Shown here: piece by piece, positions 51,636 through 64,000 of the stretch
How the letters are laid out: every line of letters starts with the position of its first letter
Numbering within the stretch: position 1 is the first letter of the stretch
Origin: Trogon surrucura
Lineage: Eukaryota; Chordata; Aves; Trogoniformes; Trogonidae
Assembly (NCBI GenBank): GCA_020746105.1
Contig: CM036618.1
Span: 96,776,122 to 96,840,121 of the forward strand
Direction of reading: 5' to 3'
DNA length: 64,000 nt
Made by a program: the position numbers and the translations under genes
The notes under the pieces: generated by a model
The model's input: only the letters and a program-made list of their open reading frames with translations
Databases searched by the model: none
Told to the model about the DNA's origin: nothing

Positions 51636-51683
51636 GGGTTGGACTAAATGATCCCTTCCAACCTCAAACATTCTGTGATTCTG
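51636..51683 (+). mobile_element. CR1 3' tail, plus-oriented half of an inverted pair
   Basis: GGTTGGACTAAATGATCCCT, TCCAACCTC and ACATTCTGTGATTCT form a CR1 3' tail in forward orientation. Its last 15 nt are the exact reverse complement of 51492-51506. Confidence 0.85.
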
Positions 51684-54600
51684 CTGTGTGGCCAATACAT
51701 CCCAAACTGCATTTACCATAGGAACTTCTCCAAAAAGATAACCCAGCCTTCCTGGGCAAAGGTCAAAATCTACACTCATCTCAGAAAACAAGGGTCACAA
51801 AACAGCCTACGGTCATTTTATTGGCCCAGCTTAGGCAACTTAAACTCTGGCAAGTGTTTCCCACACAAATGGGAAGCTTGTGTTTCCAACTTCAGTTGGA
51901 GGGTCCTATATGGCTGTAAAGCACTTCTGCACGGCTGCCGATCTTGTGTTCTGTGGTGCACATCACAGTCTCTCTAAGAAAAAGCAGAACTCTCATGATT
52001 AGCACTAGTTTTACCTGTATATTGTATTTGACTTGATTATGGAACAAATCAAATACATTTTCACTAGATTATGTTTTCCATCTATTTACGTGGTCACAAT
52101 AGAACACAGAAATCCATTAAGACTGCTTTCCATTTTAACCTTCACTAAACTCATTAAATAAAAAACCCCAATATATATTTCAGTTTGTTTTGCTATCAGG
52201 CATAGGGACAAGGCACTACAGACAGCAACATGGCATTTTGATAACAACCTTATCATCCTTGCCCCAGCCTTCAAAAGAAGTGAGGAATCATTACAATCTT
52301 CCACTGCAATCAATAAGATTGAAGTATGAGTCAAGCAATTTTTTTGCTTTGTTTTGATGGTATTTTTTTATCGTTTTCATTAAATCTGGCACAGTGACAG
52401 AAATGCAGATGCCTATTTCCGTCCCTTTTAAATACACGATTCTTTTTCTTCTCCCCTGAACTAAAACATGTTGAGAATTGCTCGAACTCAATAAAGTGCT
52501 ATGTGAGATGCGTGCTGGGCAGGAGTCTTCTGAATATCTCAATATGTTTTTTAGTTTATCTTGCAATATCACGTATAGAGCTTTCAAATCCAACATGCTG
52601 GCATTGATTTTCTCCTCCTCTGAATCAAAAGCGAGAATGGTACTGAATGCACTGCGGCTGGGAACTAGCAAATTTCAATGCCTTTCTCTAGTGACATACA
52701 AGTGGGTGGATTTGTGTATTGCTTTACAAGGAGGTGTCATCTGCCCCAGCTTACGTTGTATTTTCTTACTTGGTTGGGCATATGTCAGATTTGTTACCAG
52801 CAGCCCAAAGCTGTGTATATCATGATGTTATATAACCAAATTTGGTACATACTGAAAGAAGTAAGCCATAGTTATTTGGTTTAGAAATGTGCTGTCAGAG
52901 ATTAGCATCTGGCATGGCTGACTAGTCACAGTTTTAAGACAAGGGAATATGGGCTAAGCTCTTTCCAGGCCAGTGAAGATACCTACTCACTGAAAACTCC
53001 ATCAGCCCCACTGGGAGTGGTGAAGCACTCTATGATCTTTGCAAGCGGGTCCTAGAAGGAGCTTGTGAAAGGGAAGAAGAAGCAAAGAACAGGGCTGCTG
53101 TTCTAGTACAAGGAGGGAAGACAGAAGCATGTGAAACATAATAAGGAAAAACATTGAAAAAACTTCCAGCAAGACGTATTTTCTAGAGAGCTGTGGTCTT
53201 AGAATCTATATATACTGTAAGGGACAAGTCTTATTGTTTCTGACAGCAAAGAGTTGTTCAACTAAAGGAGTAGCTACTATACTTCAGTAGAAGTACTTTG
53301 GTACATAAGTATGCTCCCAAGAGCCCCAAACCTTTTTTCTATGCATTTTCTCCAAATGGAAACAGAACTCCTCAACAAATGTGCTTCCTCAGATTAGCTA
53401 TTAGCCAGTAGTATTCACCCTGTAAAAGCCATTGGTGGATTCTTAATACAGGCTTAAGGATCGTGTGGCAAAACTTACAAATTGCAAGTGCTAGCAAGAA
53501 GCAGCACAACTATGGGGTATTTCCTACGTGCCTGTGGTTTCCTAACCATGGCATAGGACGCCAAGCACCAACAGCCCCTGTAATGAAGCAGAACATGCTA
53601 CGCACCTCATCAGGTGCACTCAGCACTGCAGTCCTGCTGCACGGTGCTGCTCTTGCATGCAGCAGCGTGCTTTATAAGGAAAGCACACTGATTTGACAGC
53701 TAGTGTAAACACCCTAGAGTCACAGTAAAACACAGCCATTTCCAGCTGTGCAGAGAAAGAGAGTGTGTTTTTTATGGTGGTGATTCTACCCTGTGTAAAA
53801 GTGAAGTTATTGACAGCCAATGGACTCATTCATTGCTAGATTTGTGCCCTTCATTTTAAACCAGAAATGCTCTTCAGGTTGGAATTTCCCAAATATAGCT
53901 TTGACAACCCAGTTCTGAGAGCCCAGGGGAAGAGATGCGACTACTTTGCTAATTGATGCTGATACACCAGGGAGAATGAGCACTGTCTATGGTAGAGTTT
54001 TCTCTTAAAGTGGACTAGGTCAGTTGGATGGCAATTGCACTAAGTCAGACAGTAATTCTCATAACAAGACTCTCCCTAAATTATTGCATGTCTACAACAG
54101 TATTACTACAGTGGGAAAACTACGTACTCAAATATTTGGAGAGACCAGCACTGAAACAGCATATGTGAATTTAATTTCAGCTGCTTATGTATGTGTCTTG
54201 CACAGTTTCAAGCCACCTGGAACTAGCCGATAATCTAGTTTGGCCTGTTGCATAATCCAAGACATAGATTTCCCTCTGGTAGGGGACCGAACATACTGTG
54301 CTCAAGAACTTGTATTTTTAATAACAGTACAGTTAGTACTTTGCTAATACATACAATTCAGAAAGGCATCCACTCTTCTGATGGCTTCAAAGAGATGCAG
54401 AATTTACCACTTGTTATATTATATCCTCAGCTGCATAAAGTCTTAAGTTCTCTGTGGGGACACTGTCTCATTCAGTACACAGGACAAAATCACTTAGCTA
54501 ACAGCCATTCAAAATTTTGTTTTTTGCCCTTTTTATTTGATGCATAGCCCTAAAAGCCTTGTTTACTGCACATTATTCCAGCTCTGTTCTGAAGGCAGAA

Positions 54601-56546
54601 CGATTAATTTCTTTACAGGCTTTTCTATAGTGCTCATCAGATGCTTCTAACTCGTTATGTGCAATTTCCTAGCTTTTGGGAAAGCATACAAAGGAACGTC
54701 ATTATGTGGCATCTTGTAACTACTGCCATGATTCGTATCAACAGGGATAGACTAGACCTTTGCTATCACAGCTAACAGGTGTAAACCAGGCTGCCGGCAT
54801 GGCCAAGCTAAAGGAGATGAGGAACATGCTTTAGCAAGTGATTTTCACTGAGATTTGCTGGCATGAGGATGGCAAGATTCAGAATTTTAAGGAGACTGAA
54901 GGCTATGTAGTGGAAATACTTCTTTGTCCCTCTCATAAGACTGACCCCTTTCATTCATCCTTTCCAACACGCCCTTTCCTCAACCCACGTGTCTCAGCCT
55001 GGCTCGTTAATGCTTATCTATCCAGTCTTATCCAGTGTTACCTGTTTTTTTTTTCTGTCTATCCTTATTTCTCTCACTGTTATTGAGTTTCTTTTCCCTA
55101 TCCGCTTATGGACCGAATCTCTGCCCTGAAATTCCCCATCTCACTGTCTTTTTCACTTCTCCTATACTTCACTTCCATCCCTTGGCTATGAGATGATGGA
55201 GCTTACTGGGGTTTGAGGGGAATAAGCATTGACAGACTCTTTAGAGGTTTCAGAAATGCATATATACTAACATATATAAAATTTGTTTTTTAAAAGTTGT
55301 AACTTGGATAACTGAGGCAAGATTTTCTTAGAGGTGGTAAAAAGCACATTAATATGTTACAAAGACTACCTGTTCCTGACAACACCTGGAGATGCTAAAG
55401 CACAGTAATAAAGATGTCACAGAAACCTTTAAGGTCTCTCCTTTAGCCTCATTTTCAGAAATAGTTAAGCCATGTTGGGTGACATTTTCCAAAGTAAACT
55501 GGGCCAGAGCAGATGTGCATCTCAGAAATTTTTATTCCAAATGACTATAGTTTTAGAAAATTGCAAGCAACTGAAATAGGAAGACACAGTGTGTGGTTCT
55601 GCCCATAAAATAAGACAAAAATGAAAGCTATTAGTATCATGTTGGTATCTAACTTGATGGCTGCTCTGATATTAGTGACTTGCCTGAAATCATGACACTA
55701 ACTGACCAAAGAACATCATTCTATCTTGCCAGGTTTTTACTGACTGATTTTGTAAAGGTTGGATCACAGCAACAAAGTAATATTGCCCCATATAAGCACA
55801 GATGTTTTGTAACCTCCTCCTGACATATGCACCAGCTACCCATTTGCTGGTTTTGCAATAAACATTCATTATTACCAAATATCTCATCCCTTGCCTGTAA
55901 ATTCTACTATCTTCTGTCAACGTAAACTTAATTTTATGTTTGTCCTCTTGTGCACCGATTACCCCTTCAGTTTTGGAGTTCCCTGCAAACCTCATCAGGA
56001 CCAAATTTATGCCAGGAAACACAAATCTGCTAGCAAAAACACAAAGCAGTCACATGGATACAGAATTCCTATAGAAACTAAATTAGTCAAGAAAGACTTC
56101 TAAAATCCCAAAGAGATCTAGCAAGAGCTACAATCAACTAGACACATCATTGATAAAATATAATTAATTGTTCCAATTTCATAAGAGAAGAGGTTTTGGT
56201 CTTCCACAAAGCTGTCCGTATTATTGTTATTAAGTCTAGGCCCTGTGTCTGTAAATAAGTTTGTTTCAGGGATGGTGCAACAGAAAAAATACTTTCTGGA
56301 TAAGAGTGCTACAAAAAAAAATCTCACAAATTCTCAACACACATTGTGTAGGAGTCACTGCCCCTACACAAGTTAGAGCTAAGCCGCAGCTTAAGACAAC
56401 AACAGATTAGTTTTATTGTAAACGCATAGTTTATCTTGATTTGAGTAGACACAAGACTCCAGCCCAGGGTTTACAAACCCCATATGTATCCATATTCTAC
56501 AGTTATTTAGTTCAGATCTTTCAAACATCAACATACTGCTTATTTA

Positions 56547-57110
<564 letters not shown>

Positions 57111-57869
57111 TCACATTAATTACATATCATCTCCCTTAAGCACATTAAAACATGAAGCCACAATCCTGCACAGTGCTTACTACTATGCTTAGTGCTTGCT
57201 ATCATGAGTGGATTCACTGAATGGATCTTTTTTTAATGCTGAGGGCTCTACACAGACGTTCATAGACATCTTCAGGTGCTCTCCTGACAGAGGACAGCCT
57301 TAACGATTCCTCTGTCAGGAATGTAAACAGTGCTGAACCGAGCCCTAAGGAAGCAGGGCTGGTAGCCACTTGGAGCCCTCATACGTATTTCCAAGTAATC
57401 TGGGGGAAAAAAAAAGAACAGAATAAGCAATCACTGTCTACTGAGAACTTTAAACATGTCAGAGTAATAGGATACATCTGACTGAGCTGGACATTAGATA
57501 ACTTATTTAAAAGACTATTTTCACATTTAAAAACATGATTAGAAGTGTTTCTCTCTGCTTGCCTAGTTTATGAGATAGCTGTCTCTTAACTTTTCAGAGA
57601 CTATTAAAATCAAAAGAATTTTATCATAGAGACTTATTCATATTGCTTATTCAGACATTTACTTCTTCACACACACTCTACAGAATAACAAGAGAGAGCT
57701 CTTGAAAGAAAATGCTCAGTCATTTACTTTCTTCAACTATCTTAGTGGTTTTCCTAGAAAAAAGTAACACATATACAGATGCACTTGACTGTCAATTTGT
57801 TAATCAAATGATTTCTCAAGTTAAACATAAATTTCATAACATATTCTTAAACTTTAACATTTCTTAGGA

Positions 57870-57960
57870 CTTGGACTAGATCATTGTTGGAGTAATTGAT
57901 CACTATGTTAGACTAGATGATAACTGTAGGTCCCTTCCAACTGAAATAGTCTATTCTAAT
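57870..57960 (+). mobile_element. CR1 3' tail fragment
   Basis: TTAGACTAGATGATAACTGT then AGGTCCCTTCCAACTGAAAT and TAGTCTATTCTAATTCC resemble the CR1 3' terminus in plus orientation. It is short and diverged, and lies in the TTC7A upstream intron. Confidence 0.75.
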
Positions 57961-58055
57961 TCCAGATTTATTAGCATTACACCTTTGCAAAAGGCTGCAA
58001 AAGTGATATTCAATTTTCACAGCCAAATGTAGCCAAAAAGAGAAACTGTGCTTTT

Positions 58056-58112
58056 ATACGTACATACATATATATATATATGTATGTATGTATGCATGCA
58101 CGCATGTATATA
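58056..58112. repeat. TACA/TA/TGTA palindromic microsatellite
   Basis: Alternating purine-pyrimidine sequence passes from TACA units through (TA)n into TGTA and TGCA units, so the whole is near-palindromic. It is intronic and likely to be length-variable. Confidence 0.9.
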
Positions 58113-59459
58113 AAACAGTTCTCTCAATACAGCAGCCATTGCACTGTGGTCCATAACCTGTTTGTGTTCTACGTGCTATCACTGCAAAAGCTCAAAGTTT
58201 CTTTTATTTTTTTTTAAACTGATGGGATAACATAATAAGTATTGGCAGTTCAAGAGTCCAATTCAAAATGACTAGTTTAGGCTCCAGATTTAGATAAATA
58301 ATTCTGAAATTAGACACAACCTTAAATGCCCTGACTTTTAAAGGCAGTGAATATTCGCAGAAAGTCTCTGTGAGGAGGGGAAATTAGCTTGTAAATTCCT
58401 CTTAAATAGCTCTGAAACTCTGCAAGTTTCAAAATGCCAGGAGACCCAGATGGCTGTGGGGACTTGTCATGCTGACATGGAGCTCGCTGGCTAGAGGTAA
58501 GCAAGAGAGCATCTCAAAGGCAGTCCTGCCTGACCACAGAAAGGCTCCTCCTTGGCCTGTCTATCTGACACGAGACTGAGACCACAACTAGCACTTTTAC
58601 TGCCACACTGAAAAGAATCGTGTACCGAAATGACAGCATGGCTGAACAGTCTACTTCTGAAGTGGTCCTTCTAGAAAAAGGGTGAGACATCACTGAGAAA
58701 ATGCTCGAATGTTTCTTAGCCATCCCTAGGTTGTGCTACAGATAAATGTCATTCTCCAAGGCTGTCAACATGAGCAAAACATTAGTTCCTCGGTAAGAGC
58801 TATACTCTTAAAGAGAGTGACTCATACACATTTCTCTCTGGTTAATCATTATAAAATCTCAGCATGCATCCCTTCCTTTGGCTCCAAGAGACTGCAGCTA
58901 TCTATAACAACAGAAAGCAAGGCCATGTACCTTGTCAAGCTGAGTATGTGCATAGCCTTATTCAAAAGTTTGTGGGAGGACAGGATTTTACTTGCACTTC
59001 CCAAAGAACAGAGCATTTTCCTGCCAAGAGCTGCATAACAGCTGATGCTGTGCATGCATCAACAATGAGGATGGGGATGTGCAAAGTAATTCCCAGCCTG
59101 ATGATAAACACTTCATTTGCAAAGTTAGCACAAACTTAGCAGCACGAAACAAGGGGTGAAATCCTGGCACTGTTTGAAGTCATCAGAAGCTCTGGATACT
59201 GCCATATTAAAAGCTCGATTAGCAACTAACAGCATAATGTGACTTGTTTCATTTCAGAAAAGAATTGGGAGCAAGGGGGTTTAGATGTGAAATCATGCAC
59301 GGTCGGTGTTTCAGTGCATAAGAAATGGAGAGTACTTATTCTCGCTTTCAACGGTGCCTGTAAATCTTCTTCAGTAATAACAATTATTTAGAGGAAGTGC
59401 AGCAACACGGAATCTAAATAAGATCTACAAATTGTATTTTATGGTATGGTAATGTAGCA

Positions 59460-59710
59460 TATTAAAGTTCAGTCCATTTCTTTGCAGGCTCAATAGTCAA
59501 TAAAAAAATGATTTAATGGTGTGGGAGGCCTAATTTGCATAATAAAAGACTGAGAGGTGCCTTTGGGTTACAAAAGGAAAGGAGTGTACCCACCCAGCTA
59601 AAAATAGACATTAAGGGGAATCATTTAGGCCTGCATTAAAATGTGTTTTCTGTAAACTCATTTTTCACTTCTATTACATCCTCATTTTATTTACTGATTA
59701 ACAAGATACG
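59460..59710. promoter_or_regulatory. Candidate intronic regulatory element
   Basis: An octamer motif ATTTGCAT (59533-59540) and a consensus MEF2 site CTAAAAATAG (59598-59607) lie within 75 bp, in AT-rich sequence free of recognised repeats. This is motif evidence only. Such motifs also occur by chance in AT-rich DNA. Confidence 0.25.
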
Positions 59711-62700
59711 CTTACGCAACATGGAATAAAACCACAGCTAGAGGCAGAAATCAAACCCAAAAAATGAAGACTCATTAAATTTATCATGCTAATACTAATG
59801 TCTCCTCAATGGTACTCAACGTGCTGAAACGCCTGCCTTTGCGTTACCTGGGTTAGCAGTTTCCTGTCCACTGGGTTGTTCTGCAAATCTCCATATATCA
59901 CCTAATCATTCTGCAAATAAACATCTAACCAAATTAGGCTCCCTCGTGAGAAAGTTCTGTTATAGAGACATGGCATGCAACTCCATTCTAAAGCAGAGGG
60001 CATCTCCATAGGCTGACACAGGTGCAGATGTGTAATTCTTAGTCTGTGAAAAGTTCAACGCTTCAGGGAAACCACTTATGAACCTCCAGTTGTTGGACTA
60101 CATTGTTCTTGGTACTGACATTCTTCGCAGCTTTGGATCTTAAAGGCCATGTTTGCCAGCTTCCTTGCTCTCTCTCATTTAAAATTATCTTCAGAAAAAC
60201 TTAGACAGATTTACATTCTGTTTTGAGCTAAATACCACCAAAGGCTCTCCGAATGCTACTGAGCAAAGAGAGATGATCACCCTGGGTGTACCACGTACCC
60301 TATTAGCCCCTCTGGAATAACGCTACAAACTGCGAGTACGAATGATTATTAGGAAATATTTCAGCATATTAGGAATATTACGAAATATTCAGGCCTGAGA
60401 TGGTGAACTGGAGGGATGGGCAAAGACAGGATGAATTGTGCACTGTTGTCCTTTTATTCACTAACTGAAGCTTGAGCTTCAGCTATCCAGCTGACTCCAA
60501 GGTCCAGCCTAGCACGATTAATTTCTTTCTCAAATCCACTTTATGCTTTCCATCATGCAGCACTCTCCAGCCTCCTCTGCTGTTGTTCTTCCAAACAGCT
60601 GTCATCTCCTCTTGTGGCTGTGGCCTCCTTTGTCTTGACTTACAACTAGTCTTCCACTGATACACCAGTCTTGATGCTGGGCCCCTTCCCTGAGAGCAGC
60701 ACATATCTCCACTCAGATTACCATCAGCTCCTAAAATACGAGCACCTACTTCTTCCAGCTGTTTCCGCTAGCCTTTAATCTCATCTACAGTGAAGATCCT
60801 TAATCAAGTGAGAATCACCAGAAGCATATCATCTACTTGCTCTCCAAAGACCAGTAAAAAATGTGCAGACCAAAAGCACTTCCCAGAACACTGGCAAAGC
60901 CAAGTCTCTTACAGTCAGGTTCCCTTTTTTGTCTCCAAGATAAATTATTTGACAAAGCTCTGTTAGAGAGTCCATCAGCGAAGTAACAAGAGTGTAATCT
61001 AGTCATGTATGCATCACAGTGCTAATCTGAGGAACAGAGATGCTTGCCATCAGCTTGAACACTATTTCCCTTTTCCTAAGTGTTTCAAAGCGGTGTCAAG
61101 AGTGAGTGTGCTTGTCACCACAGAAGCAGCAACAACTGTAATTCTAGCAAAAAAAAAAAAAATCAAACCGATTTTAAATGTATTGCTGCAATGTGAACAA
61201 CCCACAAATTCATTCCTTGCGAATCACACTTGGTGTTATCCAAGACACAGCACTTAACTCCCACAAGTAGACCGCTCCACATCACTCAGCTGTGTGTGCC
61301 CACCAGATCTGAAGCACTTGTCTATTCTCATCTATCCCCAAAACGCTACTGCACAGTGACATGGCCAGAGCAATACAGTCAGATGCTGGGCAGCATGGTG
61401 CATGCTTGAAGAAGGTGAGAGCACCTGTGAGGATGTGCAGGTAAGTGATTTCTGTTCCACATCATCTGCCTTCAGGAGCTATTAATGCCTGTTACAGCAG
61501 CAGCCCTTAGCCAGCTGGAAAGACACACTTCTCTGAGACAGCTCGGCCTTCAGCAGTGAATGCAGAGCTATTATTGTGACAAAGGGTTCTCCCACTGCCT
61601 TTCCTTTCTGACAGGTGATGTTTAGTCATTGTTCCCTGATACGACACCATCCTGCATGCAGTAGCTTGACAATTCACGGGCAGATTAGATGTAAGATTCC
61701 TCAAGCTGTATCCCGACTGCAATAATTTCATTTGATGCAAACCTTTGATACAGAAATGAAGAACAGCAACTGCCATGTGTTCCCACCCACCTCAGCTCAA
61801 TCACTTACTCTTTTGAATGAGGCAACAGATTTATATCCTCAAAGGCTGTCTTTGCATGCAAACGGGAATTCAGAGACCTGCTTTAAATATCCAGGCTTTG
61901 GGTCTTACAGGGGCTGAAAGGCCAACTAAGCTTCTTTATTTACAAATGCAGCATGAGAGTGAAAGTTTCTGGAAGCAATGCAGAACTACCAGAAGCCACC
62001 TTTTATACTAAATAGCACAGTCCAAACGTTACTTGAAAGACTACAAGATAGCTGGTTCTTTTTTTGTGAAGTGTGGCCCTGCTCACGGGTGAGCAAACAG
62101 CTCTTTGCTGGTTGGGAGAAGGAAGCCACCATCTTTTAGGCAATAAGGCTACCACTGATAAGGGTGACATAAAAACACCTCCGTTGGAAGGCACCTTTTG
62201 GGTTTTCTTGTATCCTCTCTCAGAAGATGCATTACTGGCTCCAGTCAAAGAAAGCATTTCTAAGTATTATATTATAGCCCAGTCAAGTATAAATTCTATT
62301 TTCCGTCTCTGGTATGAATAAATGTCCTGCTTCCTTCTTCATGACTGTGTACACTTTATCACTTGCCCAAAACTTACTAAGCAGCTGAGGGAATGCCAGT
62401 ATTTGGTACCTTCTGTCATTCTCTGGGTACCACTGGCAATGCAACGGGTTTCTCTCTATGTCTTGGCAAAGGATCTACAGACTGCTTAACTAAGAACATT
62501 GCTAGCTGCTACCCGTTTCCTTCACAAGTGAGTGTTCAACACACACGCACATTTGCATGTCCTAGATTTCGAGAAATGGCATGTGCTCTTTGAAGACTGC
62601 CCATGCTAACGGATTATCAGTCCACAAAGTTTTGTGTCCTGCTCCAGCAATTAGAAATACCCAGAAGCCTCAGAAATGTGGGAGGCAATCCAGAATGCCC

Positions 62701-63429
62701 AGTACCAATATAAAGGCCAAGAGCCCTTTTGACTTTTTCAATTCATTGTTGACAGAAAAGAAAATAAACCAAGCTGGAGTATCCCCCTGAAGACATTCAG
62801 AAGAAGAGAAATTGGAAATTTGTTGTTCCTTAGCAGGCACCAGAAAAGCCTAGGACAGAGCTTGCTAAATCAGGAAGCTTGGCAGAACCACTGCTGGCTT
62901 CTTAACTTCACTAATAACATTTCAAAGGGGACCAAAACAACTCACTTTAACATTTCTATCTCCAGTATGAAGTGTTCCCAATCCCTCCTAGTAAGTAAAC
63001 ACTGCAGGGCAGCCATCTTTGCAGTATACCTTCATTCTCCTCAGTAACAGCTGTGTAATAAAGGACTCCCTCCTGCTCCCCCTCACCAGGATCCAGCTTT
63101 TCTTACTGCCTTGTGTCACTGTAAATAGACACAAAAATCAGCAATGCTTATGGAGCTCAAGAACTCAAGCAGTGGACAAGGAAGTTCTAAATTTGAAATT
63201 CTAAAAATTGAAAGCACTTTAAAAAAAAAAAAAACGGAAACAAAAGAAAGACAAATGTTAGAATTGCTTCAACAACCAGTGCTGCATCATGAGGCAGTAT
63301 CTGACCCCAGCTATTCTGGCAATGCCAGTAAAGATGTCTTCCAAACCTGATAAACACCTTTAATATCAGAGCTAATAACTTGAGGGGGCTTAGGATCGTT
63401 AAAAGCTTCAGGAAGGAAGAGCATTTAAA

Positions 63430-63585
63430 TACCGGTGCCTGAGCTGTGCGAACACAAGCTGCGCTGGGTGAGCCGAGGGCTCGGCTGTGCCCTTGGCTGC
63501 TGCCGGGGTGCGGCTGTGCGGCTCCGGGCCAGACGGGGTTGAGGATTCCAGCCCGCTGGCCCTGACGACAAGTTCTCGTGGAACA
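63430..63585. other. Small CpG-rich patch
   Basis: About 13 CpG dinucleotides fall in ~155 bp of GC-rich sequence, far above the surrounding AT-rich intron. A T-tract begins at about 63620. It could be a small CpG island or part of a GC-rich repeat or LTR that I cannot name. Open frames across it run on both strands and show no recognised family. Confidence 0.5.
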
Positions 63586-64000
63586 AAGCCCATCTCCTCT
63601 AACACAGTTTTGGTTTGTTGTTTTTTTTTTCTTTCCCAGGAATTGGCCCATATGGAATAAAATAAATAAATCGCAAGCGTTTTGTGAAGGAAAAAAAATA
63701 AGTTCCTGCTGTACATAACTCGGGGGAGCAGATGTTTTTCCATTAGCTCACTGTTCTCTGCTACACTGGCTTTCCTTACATTTCTTGTTTGTGGCATGTT
63801 CATTATGACTTTTTTTTCCTAGGGTAAATCTTAGTACGTTACTGAGACAGCAGGTAGCCCACTCCAGCCCCACTGTGAGTACATGGAATAGTTATCCTAG
63901 TCATTTTTCTTTAAATGCTCCTTTAAATTAGCCTTAGGTCTACCTGGTGAGGTTCGCAGACTGTGTTTAGCAGGCATTTAGCCAATCTTAGATCAAATTA

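Noticed and set aside
63187-63803. Overlapping minus-strand frames of 154 and 131 codons
   Set aside because: They owe their length to the CpG-rich patch and to poly-T tracts translated as Phe or Lys runs. Two overlapping frames are open at once and neither resembles a known protein.

Overview
The window looks like bird nuclear DNA. It is AT-leaning, gene-poor and dotted with short, old pieces of CR1, the typical avian LINE. It carries one avian ERVL-type retrovirus fossil and two exons of a conserved vertebrate gene with normal GT/AG splice sites. Nothing in it looks bacterial, plasmid or viral, and no operons, CRISPR arrays, tRNAs or rRNAs were seen. The species cannot be fixed from sequence alone.

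The only host gene I can support is the 3' end of TTC7A, on the minus strand. Its penultimate coding exon is 56823-57025 and its last coding exon, with the TGA stop, is 23197-23418. They join in phase 0 across a 33.4 kb intron. Together they encode the last ~140 residues, a run of TPR-type helical repeats ending in PREL. From family knowledge, TTC7 proteins scaffold the plasma-membrane phosphatidylinositol 4-kinase complex (PI4KIIIalpha, EFR3, FAM126). Everything from 57026 to 64000 appears to be the preceding TTC7A intron, because no further TTC7A exon is visible there.

Layout: 1-18149 is intergenic with one CR1 fragment and no convincing gene. At 18150-21923 lies an internally deleted ERVL provirus on the plus strand, with a remnant of its 5' LTR, a tRNA-Lys-like primer site, pol segments and a fairly complete 3' LTR. 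21924-23196 is the TTC7A 3' flank and probable 3' UTR. 23197-23418 is the last TTC7A exon. 23419-56822 is the long intron, with at least seven CR1 pieces including an inverted pair. 56823-57025 is the penultimate exon. 57026-64000 is upstream intron, with a CR1 tail, a TA/TGTA microsatellite, a candidate regulatory cluster and a small CpG-rich patch.

I found no convincing previously undescribed biological system. The points most worth a second look are local: a TTTG microsatellite that serves as the polypyrimidine tract of a TTC7A exon, a perfect A/T hairpin just upstream of the last exon, an inverted pair of CR1 tails, small CpG-rich patches in introns, and one unassigned protein-like ORF.
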